A stretch of 64,000 nucleotides of DNA from Ditylenchus dipsaci (GCA_004194705.1 SADC01001338.1:124001-188000); one strand, 5' to 3'; shown: positions 1-11,025, counted from the stretch's first letter. Made by a program: numbers and translations. The notes: generated from the letters alone by a model not told the origin.

Positions 1-164
1 ATTGTGTGAAAGATACTCTTGTTGTGTGCTCCTCCATCCATCCAGGCCGGCATAACATGCTGAGTAGAGGCAATGAAATGAATTGGTGAGAATGGCCCAG
101 CATTGTTCTTAATAAAAAGGACACCCTTTCTCAAATTTAAACTTTATCAAAAATAATAAAATGT

Positions 165-350
165 TGGCTATAACAGTCTATTCTCGATATAACACCACCT
201 ACACCAACCACCCCCACATTCGTTCTCGCCTATCGAAACAGGGTCAACAAAAGACCTTAAAATCGAGGTAAAAAAAGTGTCGGACCCTAGGCGGGAACGA
301 ACTTGAGGGGGGGGATGCCGGTTTAACGAGAGTTGACTATAGCAGTGCTT
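165..350. repeat. Pogo/Tigger-like MITE, degenerate copy
   Basis: An imperfect inverted repeat. The left arm has a CTCGATATAAC-like sequence and a CGTTCTCGCCTA block; the right arm has GTGTCGGACCC followed by GGCGGGAACGAACTTGAG. The same blocks recur near 15.5, 31.8, 59.3 and 63.2 kb. Pogo/Tigger elements typically have ends resembling CAGT..ACCTCGATATAAC, so the family assignment is by resemblance. Confidence 0.55.
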
Positions 351-915
351 GGCCAGTCCGGGGTGGTTTCTGAGGGATCCAAGTCATTTTCAGACTATAA
401 AATTTTAATTCTCACAAAATTTTGCAAAATTTGGTTGCTCTTGGACAAAAAATTAGGTTTGGTACAGGAAAAAAAAGGAAATTTGGTACAAAAAGAAGAA
501 AATTTGGTACAAAAAATTATTATTGAGCGATTGCATGAATCAGGGCAAAACTGACTCAACAGAACAGATATTCGTAAAAAGCCCGAGTGCCCGGTCCTCC
601 AAAGAGTATTGTTTCTGAGCCTACTTTTTCGGTTACCTTGATTTTTTCACCCCAATCCATTGCAATGTGGAGTCTGCTGGTGTTTTAGCAAATAACCTTG
701 GTATGGTTGTGCAGAAGGTGTTGAATAGGTGAAAAATAATAAAAAACAAGGTAGATTCAGATTCAGTTAGCAAGATATCAAATGAGACCAAATTTTTAGT
801 TGACCTTAGGTAATATTAGCAAAAGAATAAATTTTTTTCTTCAAAAAGCAGCAAAAAGTATAGGGATTGAAATCTCATGCATATGTAGTATAGCATAAGG
901 ATCCTGTCTCTATAT

Positions 916-987
916 TCCGTTGTGGTCTAGTGGTTAGGATTTGTGGCTCTCACCCACAAGGCCCGGGTTCGATTCCCGGCAACGGAA
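916..987 (+). tRNA. tRNA-Glu: tRNA-Glu (anticodon CTC)
   Basis: A 72-nt cloverleaf is visible. The acceptor stem TCCGTTG pairs perfectly with CAACGGA, followed by discriminator A. The A box (TGGTCTAGTGG) and B box (GGTTCGATTCC) are canonical. The anticodon arm TGTGG-CTCTCAC-CCACA is fully paired and puts CTC at positions 34-36. The body matches the usual eukaryotic tRNA-Glu pattern (GGTCTAGTGGTTAGGAT). A run of seven T residues follows directly. No intron is seen. This is the only intact tRNA gene I found; the many tRNA-like sequences further on belong to repeats. Confidence 0.95.
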
Positions 988-992
988 ATATC

Positions 993-999
993 TTTTTTT
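993..999 (+). terminator. Pol III T-run terminator of tRNA-Glu
   Basis: Seven consecutive T residues begin 6 nt after the discriminator base, a standard RNA polymerase III stop signal. Confidence 0.85.
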
Positions 1000-1239
1000 A
1001 TATATCAATCCACCCTTAACTCTTTTCGATATCAGAATCTTTTCACTGATCTTTGTAACATTTTTCTTGAAACAATGCTTTTTCAGCTAATATCACAAAT
1101 GAAGATGCATCACCTCTTCAGGACCGGCTATAGGAGTTTACAATAAATATAATTAATGTCTAAGCAAAAAAACCGATAAATACAGAGGTGCGCCATTTGA
1201 AGTAAACGCTTTTTGAGTCTCGACTGTATACTCTCACGA

Positions 1240-1509
1240 CTATTTTCTACCTATCTTTAGATAGTATTTGGACTGAGTGAGTAAGTCACGCTGTTTTCTG
1301 TTTCCTTTTAACTTTTTTCGAGCTAGAGTCAAAATGTCAAGCTGATTCATAAGAGCCGAGTGTGCTTTTTCGATTGTAATATGTGAAACATTGCCTTCTG
1401 AGCCCGTTTCTGAGTTTTTAGCGGATGAAGCACTGAAATTGGCCAAATGCGGAACATGTAGTATTAAGAATCTAAATCTTTGTTGTCTCGAGAAGAATCG
1501 AAAATTCAT
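1240..1509 (-). CDS. Possible hypothetical ORF (89 codons)
   Basis: An open frame from ATG at 1509 to a stop at 1240. The second half (after about residue 45) is rich in K, L, Q and R and could form an amphipathic helix. I recognise no domain. Flanks are repeat-rich and no splice partners are obvious. It may be chance, or a lone exon. Confidence 0.15.
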   Translation of the reverse strand: MNFRFFSRQQRFRFLILHVPHLANFSASSAKNSETGSEGNVSHITIEKAHSALMNQLDILTLARKKLKGNRKQRDLLTQSKYYLKIGRK

Positions 1510-1544
1510 TAGTCAATTTTGAATTTTGAGAAGTGAACCGGAAG

Positions 1545-1606
1545 TAGTTAACCAAATGATTGTTTTATGAGAACCTAGTTAACCAAATGATTGTTTTATG
1601 AGAACC
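1545..1606. repeat. Perfect 31-bp tandem duplication
   Basis: Two adjacent identical copies of a 31-bp unit (1545-1575 and 1576-1606) starting TAGTTAACCAAATG. It could be recent slippage or an assembly artefact. Confidence 0.85.
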
Positions 1607-2278
1607 CGATTCCGGTTATATGTTTCCAGATTTAATTTTTCCCATTTTGACAACATATCTCTAGAAACTATTACAGGGTAGACCAAATATGGCAGCCGAT
1701 TTAAAAGCCTAGAACTTATTATTTTTCATAAGTCTGAAAAAACAAATTATAGCTAATTCGATAGCCTTGAATCTGCGGTTTTTTTTTTTTTGAAATTTTA
1801 AGAAACATTATATTGAACTGTAGTGCTAAGATATGATTATTTAAAGCAAACATGACATTTCTAACAACATACAGAGTGCAGTGGTCAAAATTTCGATTGA
1901 CTATTTGTCATTACTGAAAAGTTTGAGCAGCATGTTGAAGTGCAGATCAAGAGCTACAAAACTCACTTCACAAAAACTTTTTTTTGACCGTCAAAGTGTT
2001 GAGATATTGCTCTTTAAAGACATATCCGTTAAAATTAGTCATAGGTTCTAATCCCCCTGGGTGCACACCCTATTGCAGTTCTCTCTTTAGCTTCTGAAAC
2101 GTGCAGAAAACATGTTTTTACAGCCCGGCCGAGCATTAAAAAAAACTCATCAGAAATTTGACTTATTACCTCGAGGGACCAAGGTAGATTTTTCCTGGAA
2201 ATTTCTGAAAAACCAAAAAGATGGAATTTGAACATATTTTGTTGACTGGGGCCTACCATATTAGCTCTGGTATGCATA

Positions 2279-2517
2279 CCGTATAACCTCTATTAAACGG
2301 GCACCCCTACAGTTAACGTTTTTCAAATTTGCTTTGCATTTTTAACCCCAATATTGTTTGTTTTTCGAAACGGACGACCACTCATTTTGTAGAGCTTCAC
2401 AAACTCTACAAAATGAGTGGTCGTCCGTTTCGAAAAACAAACAATATTGGGGTTAAAAATGCAAAGCAAATCTGAAAACGTTAACTGTAGGGTGCCCGTT
2501 TAATAGAGGTTATACGG
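2279..2517. mobile_element. TA-flanked palindromic MITE (CCGTAT family)
   Basis: Near-perfect palindrome with arms of about 115 bp. It begins CCGTATAACCTCTATTAAAC, ends with the complement, and is flanked by TA on both sides (2277-2278, 2518-2519), the Tc1/mariner signature. The centre carries ACTCATTTTGTAGAG and its inverse. It has no coding capacity. It interrupts a larger repeat whose uninterrupted relative is near 57.65 kb. Confidence 0.85.
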
Positions 2518-2524
2518 TATATTT

Positions 2525-3770
2525 TCCATGCTTCCAGACTCTGTTTTCATTCCGTTTCGCTTATTCGTTCGGAAACTGGATTTCGTATTCGTTTCGAAAA
2601 CACTGATCCAAAACCACAAATCTGTGATTTGGGTCTAGGGTATGTGGGTATGCGCATCTCAACTCCGGTATACACAATTCCGAGCAAGGCTCTTGGTCAT
2701 AAAATGCATAAACAGTATTTCTGCCAAGCTCCAGTCGGGAAAACATAGTAGAGTACCACATAACCACCACATTTGGATTATCCACGTACCCTTTTGGCTT
2801 AAGTTACCTTGGTCCTCCAAGGTAAAAAGTCAAAATTTTGGTGAAAAAAATTTTTTTCTTCAAAAATGAGAAACACCTTTTTTGTACGTTTAAGAAGCTA
2901 AAACGTCGAAAAAATACGATTTAGGAGGTTTTGAGCGAGCCGGTATAGTGTACTCCTGCCTTTTTTGGTTCAACATGTATGCAGTCTTGAATCTCTAGTA
3001 AGAAATTTAAAATACTTTGAAGGATCATAACTTTTTTTAATACTTCGATTTTTGAGAACTGTAAACGCAGATTGGCTGAGCTCACTCTAGCAATTTTTGG
3101 TAAATAATCTTGTGAAAACACGCCTTTTGCTTGGTCGCCACTGTGGTTTTGGGCCTTGCCTATCCAGAGAGCATCCACCGACCATGATCAAACCGCAGGG
3201 GAGCCAAGCGAAAAAAATGTTTTTGACATTATGCACCGCAAAAATTGCTAGAGCGAGTTGACTCGATCTGCGTTCACAGAATTGCGAACATAGGAACTTT
3301 ATAGTCCCCGCCCGTACGCGGATTTTTTTAAAAGTGACCCTAAATCCCCTCATGAACTCATTTTTTCGGCACAACAAGGTGCGAGAAGCATTTCTAAACG
3401 CCTTATGAATAAAAAATTGAAAGTTGTCAAAAAAAAAATTGCTTCCCACCGCTCAGGCAAAGATGGTCCTTTAGGGTATTTTAGGTTATTTTTGGGTGAT
3501 TTATCGCATTTTTTTTGCTGGAGCTGGGCAAAAAGACTCTCTGAATGCATTTTTGATCAAAAGTTCTGCTCGGATTCATCTCTAAGGTAAGTGCGTGCGC
3601 GCATCTCTAACTCTCAAGCCCCCTGCGCCCCCTTCGGGGCGCAGGGGCTTGGGGCTTGGAGTTGAGATGCGCACACCCACATATCCTAGACACAAATCAC
3701 TAGAAAGTGACACTGGATGCATGAAAAAACATGCATACCAGAGTTTATTTATGCGGTTGGCCCCAGAAAG
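2525..3770. repeat. Composite palindromic element with GC-rich hairpin
   Basis: Long imperfect repeat sharing blocks, in order, with 44320-45250 and (inverted) 57600-57900. These include the GCAAAAAGA..CTCTGAATGCATTTT block, a GTGCGCGCATCTCTAACTC block, a hairpin CCCCTGCGCC..GGCGCAGGGG (about 3620-3650) and GAGATGCGCACACCCACATA. Several internal blocks carry the recurring TTGGTCC/GGACCAAG motif. No gene is supported. Confidence 0.6.
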
Positions 3771-3919
3771 TAAAAAGGGACTATAAAAGTGCCCTAAAAT
3801 CGACGTATTGAAAAAGTTATCCAAGTGTTTTGAAATTCTTGCGACACGCTTTAGTACCGAAAATTTATTGCATTGAAAGCCAGTAAGCAACTGCGTGAAA
3901 AGTCATCATTCTCTGAATG

Positions 3920-4545
3920 TCAGCAACATTCCACTTTTGCTTCTCCATTTATTTTTGATGTGCTATTCTTCCGCTTTGAGAAATTCATCATTTTTTTCTC
4001 ATGTTCTTCAGAAAAAATCAAAACACAGAGAAGAACAAAGTCTTGGGGCAGCAATGAGACTGAGCAACTCTTCAATCACTGAAAAATATGAAAGGAGTTG
4101 CACAGCTAATGCCTTTAAAAACCTGAAAAAAATCAAACCATGTTGAGTTTGCGTAGCAGGCTTCCAATTTTTTATGCTTTTCATACAACACGGGCAGATT
4201 TGGCCACTTTCACTGACGCTGGGATGGAACATCTTGGTATCGAATCTAAAACATTTTCGTAGTGAATAAGCAACCGTTTAATTATGACTTACTTGAGAAC
4301 CGGAGGCTTGAACGGATATTCGGGCGGAAACTCAATAGTCATTTTGAAAGCTTTTTCATTATACGGCTCAGTTTTCGGCGAAATCAGAAGAGTCCAGCGC
4401 CAAATGTTGCCATCGTCGACGTTATCCATTTTGTAAAATGGCGAGTTACTAGAGCGCATGTCCGCCAACTCCTTAAATCAAATTATTAAGCAACAAAAAT
4501 ATCAATCACAAAAATTTTATCCAACCTTCTGCACGCGGGTTACAT
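3920..4545 (-). CDS. UBE2L3: UBE2L3-type ubiquitin-conjugating enzyme E2
   Basis: Four exons on the minus strand: 4545-4526, 4471-4293, 4245-4139 and about 4078-3920, with GT..AG junctions. Translation gives a short start (VTRVQK), then ELADMRSSNSPFYKMD, WRWTLLISP, the E2 hallmark EFPPEYPFKPPVLK, MFHPSVSESGQICP with the catalytic-site cysteine, and NWKPATQT. The order and spacing match UBE2L3/UbcH7, including NWKPAT, which is particular to this E2 subgroup. Known role: accepts ubiquitin from E1 and passes it to HECT and RBR ligases such as parkin/HHARI in cytosol and nucleus. A one-base loss right after the ATG and a poorly matching end after VIEELLSLIAAP mean the final exon is uncertain. It lies 166 bp downstream of a ribosomal P2 gene on the same strand, possibly co-transcribed. 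Confidence 0.82.
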
Positions 4546-4711
4546 TTTGCCCGGTTTGTCTGCTACAAAAAACAAATTATTATTTTTATCTTAGTCATTG
4601 TTGTTTTCTTTAATAATATTTTTTCATTACTTCCAGCGCGGCACTTGAACTCGAGGCCTAGCCAGGGTTGCAATTCAGAGTAAAATTTAATTGGTGTTAA
4701 AAACTGCTCAC

Positions 4712-4985
4712 CTTCGGAGAATTTTGGCTTCACCACTAACAGAATAAATGGAATTGAGTTTATTCTCCCCGCAATGATGACTTCCTCAAGTGTTTTGCCC
4801 TAAAATTATGTAAGCAAAGGATGTGCAATTTCCCTAAAACTTTACCTTCAAAGAGTTGACCACCAAATGCGCGTTCTCAGCGTTCACATTCAGCCGCCGG
4901 CGGACAAGACCTTTTCAATGTTCTCGAAGTTAGGATTATCGTTGCCAGCAATTGTGCAGAGCAAGTAAGCAGCCAGATACTTCAT
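4712..4985 (-). CDS. RPLP2: 60S acidic ribosomal protein P2, N-terminal part
   Basis: Two exons, 4985-4846 and 4799-4712. The first starts MKYLAAYLLCTIAGNDNP and continues with a helix ending in KVLSAGG; after a probable one-base loss in a GGC/CGG run it reads LNVNAENAHLVVNSLK. The second starts GKTLEEVIIAGR. This matches the P2 dimerisation domain (family pattern: MRY.ASYLLA.LGGN.SP, then GK..E.VIA.G). P2 pairs with P1 on the ribosomal stalk and recruits GTPase elongation factors. The usual alanine-rich hinge and acidic MGFGLFD tail are not found: the frame instead reads INSIPFILLVVKPKFSEG to a GT donor. It is either a partial copy or the tail lies in an exon I could not find. The UBE2L3-like gene follows 166 bp downstream. 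Confidence 0.75.
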
Positions 4986-4999
4986 TTTAATAGCTCAAA

Positions 5000-5370
5000 A
5001 AAAAAAAAGATTCGAATAAGGAAGAAAACCAAGGAAAGAAAAAACCAGAAAATTGTTTGTTTTAAAAAGTTTACTCAAAGTCTGCCGTTCAGTTTAAAAT
5101 CTTTGAGAGTTGCGTTAAATTGGTCATGCCTGTCTACGGCCACGAGTTTGTATGTTTGAGTTCTCGGGACATCGTCTTTACTCCAAAAATGCACGAAATC
5201 TTTTTTTGAACTATAAAGTAAATGAAAAAGTAAGATAGCAGTAAAAAAAGGTATCCTCAAAATTTTAAACGTCTGAAACTCGTTTCCATATAGACGGGAA
5301 TGGTTATTAAAGGGAATACTAGAGCGTTACACAAAACAGGCGAAGACTAGCAGTTCTTTTCTAACTCAAA
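5000..5370. other. Gene-free upstream region
   Basis: AT-rich sequence upstream of the minus-strand P2 gene. It may contain the promoter for the P2/E2 pair, but I see no motif that decides this. A 61-codon open frame on the minus strand here has no recognisable features. Confidence 0.3.
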
Positions 5371-5620
5371 AAGATGGCCCTATGAGACCATGGGAAGGTT
5401 TTTTCGACTTGGTCCCGTTGTTGATTTTTTGTTACTTTTTAGACTTAGGCTGGGATAGGCCAGTGTATGTAAGGATGGAACCAAGCATGATTCTGAGATA
5501 TGTTTAAGTCTGTCCTAACAAACGCTGGCCTACCCTCGCTTATGACTAAAAAGTCCTGAAAAACCGCAAGGGAGGGGTCGGTTGGTCAAAGCACAATGGC
5601 CCGATTGTCACATAGGGCCA
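5370..5620. repeat. Palindromic repeat
   Basis: Ends GGCCCTATGAGACC and CACATAGGGCC are inverted. Inside, CTTGGTCCCG and a GTTGGTCAAAG mirror, and CTTAGGCTGGGATAGGCCAG is mirrored by CTGGCCTACCC. No coding sequence. Confidence 0.6.
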
Positions 5621-5784
5621 AAAAATTTACATGTTTTCTTTTCTACGAATTTTTGCAACAAGAATTTTCCGTAACTTTTTTCCTATTAGGGAAACCTTTA
5701 ATCCTGTTACCGGATTCGTGTTCAGTGTGGTTGATTTGCTTTATAACATTGCTTTTGAAATTAAAAAGTCAGTCAAATTTCAAT

Positions 5785-6080
5785 TTCCTCTCAAGACAAT
5801 AAATACCGTATATTCTCTAATAATCCCCACCCTACGGACCTTATATCTCAGTCTAGTGCAAACATTTCACAAATCTGTTTTTTTTGCGTTTTTTTAATAA
5901 GCACGAGCTCTCTTGATTCTACTTTTCAGTTTTGGTTCACTTCCCAAAATCTCGAAATCGACTTCAACTTTTTCCGATTTTTCAGGGGTTGAAAAATAAT
6001 CCCTCATGGGGGATTAATAGAGAATATACGGTATTTCAAATTTGAAAATCAAATATTATAGTCTTGAGAGGAAATTGTTT
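5785..6080. mobile_element. MITE nested in an older palindrome
   Basis: The inner element 5806-6031 begins CCGTATATTCTCTAATAATC and ends with the inverse, flanked by TA at 5804-5805 and 6032-6033. Outside it, CAATTTCCTCTCAAGAC on the left and GTCTTGAGAGGAAATTG on the right are exact inverses. The MITE therefore landed in the loop of an earlier inverted repeat. Confidence 0.85.
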
Positions 6081-6089
6081 TTGGAGCAA

Positions 6090-6468
6090 TATGAGTATAG
6101 GCACCCACTCGATATGAGTATAACCACCCCACTCAAGTCTAATGTAACCACCTCATGTGACCTCACGATTGTAAGCTGAGGATGTTAGCTACATGATGGT
6201 GTAAAAATTTCTTGGTTTAGTACACAAAAATGTTTCTATTTTGATTAAAATAACCTTGAATCATTTCTAATCAGTTCTAGGAAATGTTCGAAGTGATTCG
6301 AGGATATTTTAATCAAAATAGAAACATTTTTGTGTACTAAACTAAGAAATTTTTACACCATCGTGTAGCTAACATCTTCAGCTTTCAATCGTGAGGTCAC
6401 ATGAGGGGTTACATTAGACTTGAGTGGGGTGGTTATACTCATATCGAGTGGGTGCTTATAATCATATT
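6090..6468. mobile_element. Long foldback element (about 380 bp)
   Basis: Arms of about 170 bp: GGCACCCACTCGATATGAG..ACCACCCCACTCAAGTC on the left is mirrored at the right by GACTTGAGTGGGGTGGT..CATATCGAGTGGGTGC. A few mismatches show modest age. Non-coding. Confidence 0.85.
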
Positions 6469-6483
6469 TAGCCTTGTTTTATT

Positions 6484-6765
6484 AAATTTTCTAATTTTTT
6501 TCAAAAGTGATAACACCATCATGTAGCCACTCTAGTTTCTAATGAGATATTTTTTATCAAAACGTATTTACAAAACTTGCTACAAAAAATTAAAAGTATG
6601 AAGCAAATAAAAAACAATTCGCTTCATACCTTTAATTTTTGTAGCAAGTTTTACAAATACGTTTTGATAAACAATACCTCATCAGAAACTAGAGTCGTAG
6701 GCTACTTTATAATTACTTTATAAAACTACTTTAGTTATCATTTTTAAAAAAAATAAGAAAATTTA
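6484..6765. mobile_element. Foldback element
   Basis: Inverted arms: TATCAAAACGTATTTACAAA..TGCTACAAAAAATTAAAAG on the left is mirrored by CTTTAATTTTTGTAGCA..TACGTTTTGATA on the right, around a short AT loop. The CACCATCATGTAGCC block resembles one in the neighbouring element, so the two may be related. Confidence 0.8.
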
Positions 6766-6769
6766 AAAA

Positions 6770-7770
6770 ACCAAGCAAAATGAAAATTAGCCACAAAAAA
6801 GTAAATTAGCCACGAAAAAGTATTTTTGCTACAAAAAAATAATTAACAATAAATAATTGATTTAAATGAAAAAAATCAAAATTAAAAAAACACGTTTTCG
6901 CTCATTAGAAACTTTTTATCTTATCTTTTTTGATAGGATTTTTAAAATAGAAACATGTTTCAGCTCGTCCTAACGTGTAATTGCCTAACCTGCACCTGAA
7001 GCCTTTAAAAAAAGAAATATTGCAGGGTCGTAATTGTCCCTTTAAAAAGATTTGTCCTTTTTTCGGGACCCCAGATCTTTTTTATTTTTAACGTTTTAGT
7101 CAAAATCTTTATTTTTTCGCTTCAAATAGCAATAAGCACTGGATAAAATGACCATTTTCTTCGAAAATGGTCAAAATGTCATTTTTTACCCAAATGTCCT
7201 TTTTTCAAAATTTCATTACGAACCTTGGAATATTCGCATAAAAATAAACAATATAAGCGAAAATTGCACAATAAAAACTAAATTCCTTTATTTCATATCA
7301 AACCGCTGTCATAAACTATTTCACTGCAAATATGCCTTGGAAAAATATACCTCGAATAAACTATCCTTTGCTATGCTTTTATTTCAAAAAGTGTGAGAAA
7401 TATGTTCTCAGACATTCTTCTTTATTAAGTTATCTACCGCATTTATTCTAATTTTAGACCCGGGCGTGAATTTTCAACCCTCCGAAAATCGAGAGATAGT
7501 TAATCAGAAATGGCCTACGCTCCGAAATCTTAGTCATAAAATGTCACTATAACGGGGTTATATTTCAGCCGCGTAGAGTCCAGCCGGGTAGTGTAGCGTC
7601 TAAGCCCGCAAATATCTCATTTTGTAGCTAAAGTTAATACCTTCCTAGATTCTCATACCCTTTTTCTAAATGTGTTTCATGGACGTCAAACCAAGCTTTG
7701 CAAATATGACATGACCACAAAGTGGTCAACGTGGTCGTCCTAGGGTTAAAGAAGGGTGAGGGTGGAGAAA
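6770..7770. other. AT-rich stretch without a recognised gene
   Basis: Short open frames here (for example 7148-7396) have AT-rich composition, no domain and no splice context. Nothing else is supported. Confidence 0.4.
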
Positions 7771-7780
7771 GCAAATTGTG

Positions 7781-8290
7781 GGCAGGAGTAAGATGCGGCA
7801 AATCACATTGCGACAAATAAAATTGCGGCAAAATCAGATTGCGGCAAATCAGATTGCGACAATTCAAATTGCGGCAAATCAAATTGCGGCAAATCATATT
7901 GCGACAATTTAAATTGCGGTAATCAAATTTGAAACTTTCAAGTAATGCTTAATCTGCCACCACTATGTGGTCTGCCGTCTAAAAAGGCTTGTTTGTGAGA
8001 TGAGATTATAGAAACCAAAAAATGGACTAGCTTTACAAAAATCAGCAAACAATCAAACAGCATAATGTGCTGTTGACAGCAAAAGTATCGAATCTTGACC
8101 AGCACCATAATTGCTCTACTAAATCTACTAAAATACCTAACGTATAAAATAACGATCAACCCAAATAGCAGCCCAATGTGACCCTCCCACTTATGCCGCA
8201 ATTTGATTTTGCCGCAATTTGAATAGTCGCAATTTGAATTGTCGCAATTTGAATTGTCGCAATCTGATTTTGCCGCATCTTACTCCTGCC
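7781..8290. mobile_element. Foldback element with GCGGCAAATC subrepeats, 9-bp TSD
   Basis: 510 bp. Terminal repeat GGCAGGAGTAAGATGCGGCA on the left is mirrored by TGCCGCATCTTACTCCTGCC on the right. Each arm carries a tandem array of a roughly 15-bp unit (GCGGCAAATCAAATT on the left, its inverse on the right). Perfect 9-bp flanking duplication CAAATTGTG (7772-7780 and 8291-8299). The unique middle contains no supported gene. The TSD size fits Mutator-like elements; the array structure resembles FB-type foldback transposons. Confidence 0.85.
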
Positions 8291-8307
8291 CAAATTGTGT
8301 TCGAAAA

Positions 8308-8627
8308 TTTGGCCTCGATGGCGCAGTGCGTAAGCGTTCCTTTTTTTGGCCCAAAATGGTGTTGCAGGTTCGATTCCACGTGGTGACATGCTATTTATTT
8401 TGGATTGTTTGACCAGTTCTAGGGGTAATTTGGGTCGCTGATTCCGAATCTGGCGTCAGAAAAGTCTAATTACCTCTAAAACGGGTCAAACAAGCCAAAA
8501 AATAGCATGCCACCACGTGGGATCAAACCTGCGCACTCTTTCATGACCAAAAAACGCGAATGCTTACGCACTGCGCCATGGAAGCCACTTTTTCGAACCT
8601 AAATGGCTTTTCCACCTCCTTTAAGTT
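8308..8627. repeat. tRNA-like palindrome, copy 1
   Basis: Left end has an A-box-like TGGCGCAGTGCGTAAGCG and a B-box-like GGTTCGATTCC; right end has both in inverse. The middle palindrome reads TTTGGATTGTTTGACCAG..CGGGTCAAACAAGCC. The right flank continues ACTTTTTCGAACCTAAATGG and CTTTTCCACCTCCTTTAA, the outer terminal repeat of the family. The left flank is truncated next to the 7781-8290 foldback. Confidence 0.85.
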
Positions 8628-8629
8628 AA

Positions 8630-10330
8630 AGGGGCGGGTGGCTTAAATTAGAGCAAATACGGCAGATAGCTACGTAAGAGTTTTTTTGCTAGCTAAAAGA
8701 GCCGCGCAGTAGGACTCTAGTTGCTACTCACCGGTTGTCTCGTTTTTTCAGATGAAATTTTAGCCTCTCCTTATTCGTGCCATTTACGGGGCATCCTAGG
8801 CAGTTGATAAATTACTGGACAACTGACTGGGTCACTGCTGCTGCCAGTAAACATGGGCGTACATAGATTTTCTGACGAAGAGGCGGGCGTAGGTAAGTAA
8901 AAAGACTAAAAATTCTGACGGGGACTATAGCCAGGCTATCCCTTTAATAAATTTGTCGGATTACTTTCCGCAATGTATTTGTGTCCACGTGTATCTGTAA
9001 ATTGCGCTCCTTGCCGCTGCTATCACACTGGAAACAGCTGTGAAATCTGGGCTCTATATGTGTCTGCGGGTACGCCAATAACAGCCTTTGTCACCCGTAG
9101 ACTCTATAGGCCTCTTTACAATAGATTTTACAGAGCTTGCGATTTTTTAATTTTAGACTTGTAAAAAGTGCTGCTCCTTGGTTAGTGTTATCAGACTTTC
9201 TCACACAAAGTGTTTTAAAAATATTTAAATTCGCCATTTTTATGCGTTTATCCTTTTACATCTATCTCTCACCAACAGTATTAAAAATTGCTAAAAAAAA
9301 CTTCCAATCTCCAATTTATAATCTTCTTTCCATAATTCCATCAACTTCCAGCCTTTTATTAAACTTTTCCCGAAAACGAACAGCGACTCAAACAAGGAAA
9401 AAAGACGGCCGAAAACAACAGGTTCTTATTTTCCTATTAAGACTAAATATCAGCTAGCCACCGGTGGCTAGCTGAGGGAAGCAGGTGCACATCCCCCCTT
9501 AGCTAATAGTATTACTACTGGCAGGACAATAATAAGCCCAGGCGAAAAAAAAACAAGCAAGACTGAGTGCTGCTCCTCTTCCTGGGGCAATCGAGCAAAA
9601 GGCTTGAAAGCATCAGTCATTTTATCATTGCCTGCCTATCAACTATTTCCAGCTTTTTAGCACCCAAAATAATTATTGGGCCAGTTGGTGTGGTGGTTAA
9701 ATGCAGTCGAAATATAGATAGAATATTTAGGGTTGGCAGAACAAGTAGCCAGTCGATCTACTTATTTCTTCTTCAGCTAGCAGATGAAAATCAAAGGCAC
9801 AGGATGAGCAACAATGAGTTGGTTTTTTTGCTTCTAAATACTTCCTTCTTGTGTTCTACAACTGTCTTGCTTCAAATTAAGAGTTTTTATACAAGAGAAT
9901 AAAGCAGCAGGTATATCAGCTGAAGGTCTTGGGTTTTGCAGCACGGATTGTTTGCTTGCTCTTTTACTACCTTTAGTTGGCTAAATCAATATTTTAGAAG
10001 TTTGTAGTTTTCTAGAGGGGTTCAGTTTTTGATTTTTTTAGCTTTTTAAGTTTTTTTAATTCTGATTAATAGAAGAACCACCCAAGCTGCTTTTTCAACC
10101 TTATATAGTTAATAAGTTAATTATGAGCTGAATACCTTTATTACAATGCAACCTTGCGATTTGTTTTTCACTCACGCGTGAGAGTCTCGTCACATGAATA
10201 GCCAGTGTGCACCTTCAAATAATTTATTGAGATCTCGCCCATCGGCTCAAAACTTGGAATTAGAAGGCTAGTAAAGTATTGAAAAACCACGAAGGGGCCA
10301 AGGCATTTTAAATTTTAAAGGACTTTCTGG
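8630..10330. other. Intergenic region, no supported gene
   Basis: Several open frames up to 111 codons (8973-9164, 9137-9457, 9567-9902) lack recognisable domains, conserved composition or splice context. A short CTAGCCACCGGTGGCTAG perfect palindrome lies near 9455-9472. I cannot assign function. Confidence 0.35.
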
Positions 10331-10332
10331 TC

Positions 10333-10498
10333 CAGGTTCAAATACTACTGTGTGCACACCTTGTTCTTTTTACTTGAATTTTTTTATTTTCCTGATTTAA
10401 CGATTTTATTGGATAGCTAAGAAGCTGATGATCATTTGACACCACACTTGGAATAAAAGTGGGGTAAAAATAGGGTTGCACACAGTAGTATTCACCTG
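10333..10498. repeat. Palindromic repeat with CAGGTTCAAATACTACTG ends
   Basis: CAGGTTCAAATACTACTGTG at the left is mirrored by CACAGTAGTATTCACCTG at the right. Internal sequence is AT-rich and non-coding. CAG..CTG ends are hAT-like, but no clear 8-bp duplication is seen. Confidence 0.6.
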
Positions 10499-10509
10499 TG
10501 ATTTAGTGT

Positions 10510-11025
10510 TATGGTTATATCTTCCGCCGCATATATTCCGCCACATGCATGATTCATGTCTTAGGTATGTGTGCGTGATCTTAACCGCCTATTTTGCCTA
10601 AAACTTTGTCTTAAGTTCATTGATGAAGATAAAAAATGAGCTTTCTGTTGCCAAATTTCATAGCCTACTCAAGCCGTCTAGCTGGACATCCAAATGAAGG
10701 AGGGAAGACTACCTAAGTTCTAAGGTGTAATAAGTTTATACCAGGTTTTGCATAGTTCAAACCAGGCTCTACCAAAATTGGATTTAGCCATCCCACCCCA
10801 ATACTTGGATTAGGCACCTCCTGGTCGGGTGGATATCCACCTTGATGGCCTGAAAAATAAAATTTATTTTAAAAATTAATTATATAAACTAGACTTTGAA
10901 ACACTGCTGCAATTCGAAATGCAGCGGAAATTTTTGCTACTTTTGCTGGGTTGCGCGAATGTAAATGCTGCGAAATGCATGTAGCGGAATATATGCGGCG
11001 GAATATAAGACCATAACCGACCTAT
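10510..11025. mobile_element. Element with about 45-bp inverted ends (CCGCCGCATATATTCC)
   Basis: TTATGGTTATATCTTCCGCC and GCATATATTCCGCCACATGC on the left are mirrored by GCATGTAGCGGAATATATGC and GGCGGAATATAAGACCATAA on the right, about 515 bp apart. The interior is unique and shows no gene. Confidence 0.65.

Noticed and set aside
7148..7396. 82-codon open frame
   Set aside because: Codon content simply follows AT-rich DNA; no domain, no splice sites in context.
7781..8290. CRISPR array
   Set aside because: The roughly 15-bp units are contiguous or irregularly spaced without unique spacers and lie in inverted arms of a foldback element in animal DNA.
8311..8389. Functional tRNA gene
   Set aside because: Has A- and B-box-like sequences but the acceptor and T stems do not pair properly, and the same sequence recurs in many palindromic repeats.
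8973..9902. Three overlapping or adjacent open frames of 63-111 codons
   Set aside because: No conserved motif; low-complexity and hydrophobic runs as expected by chance in AT-rich sequence.
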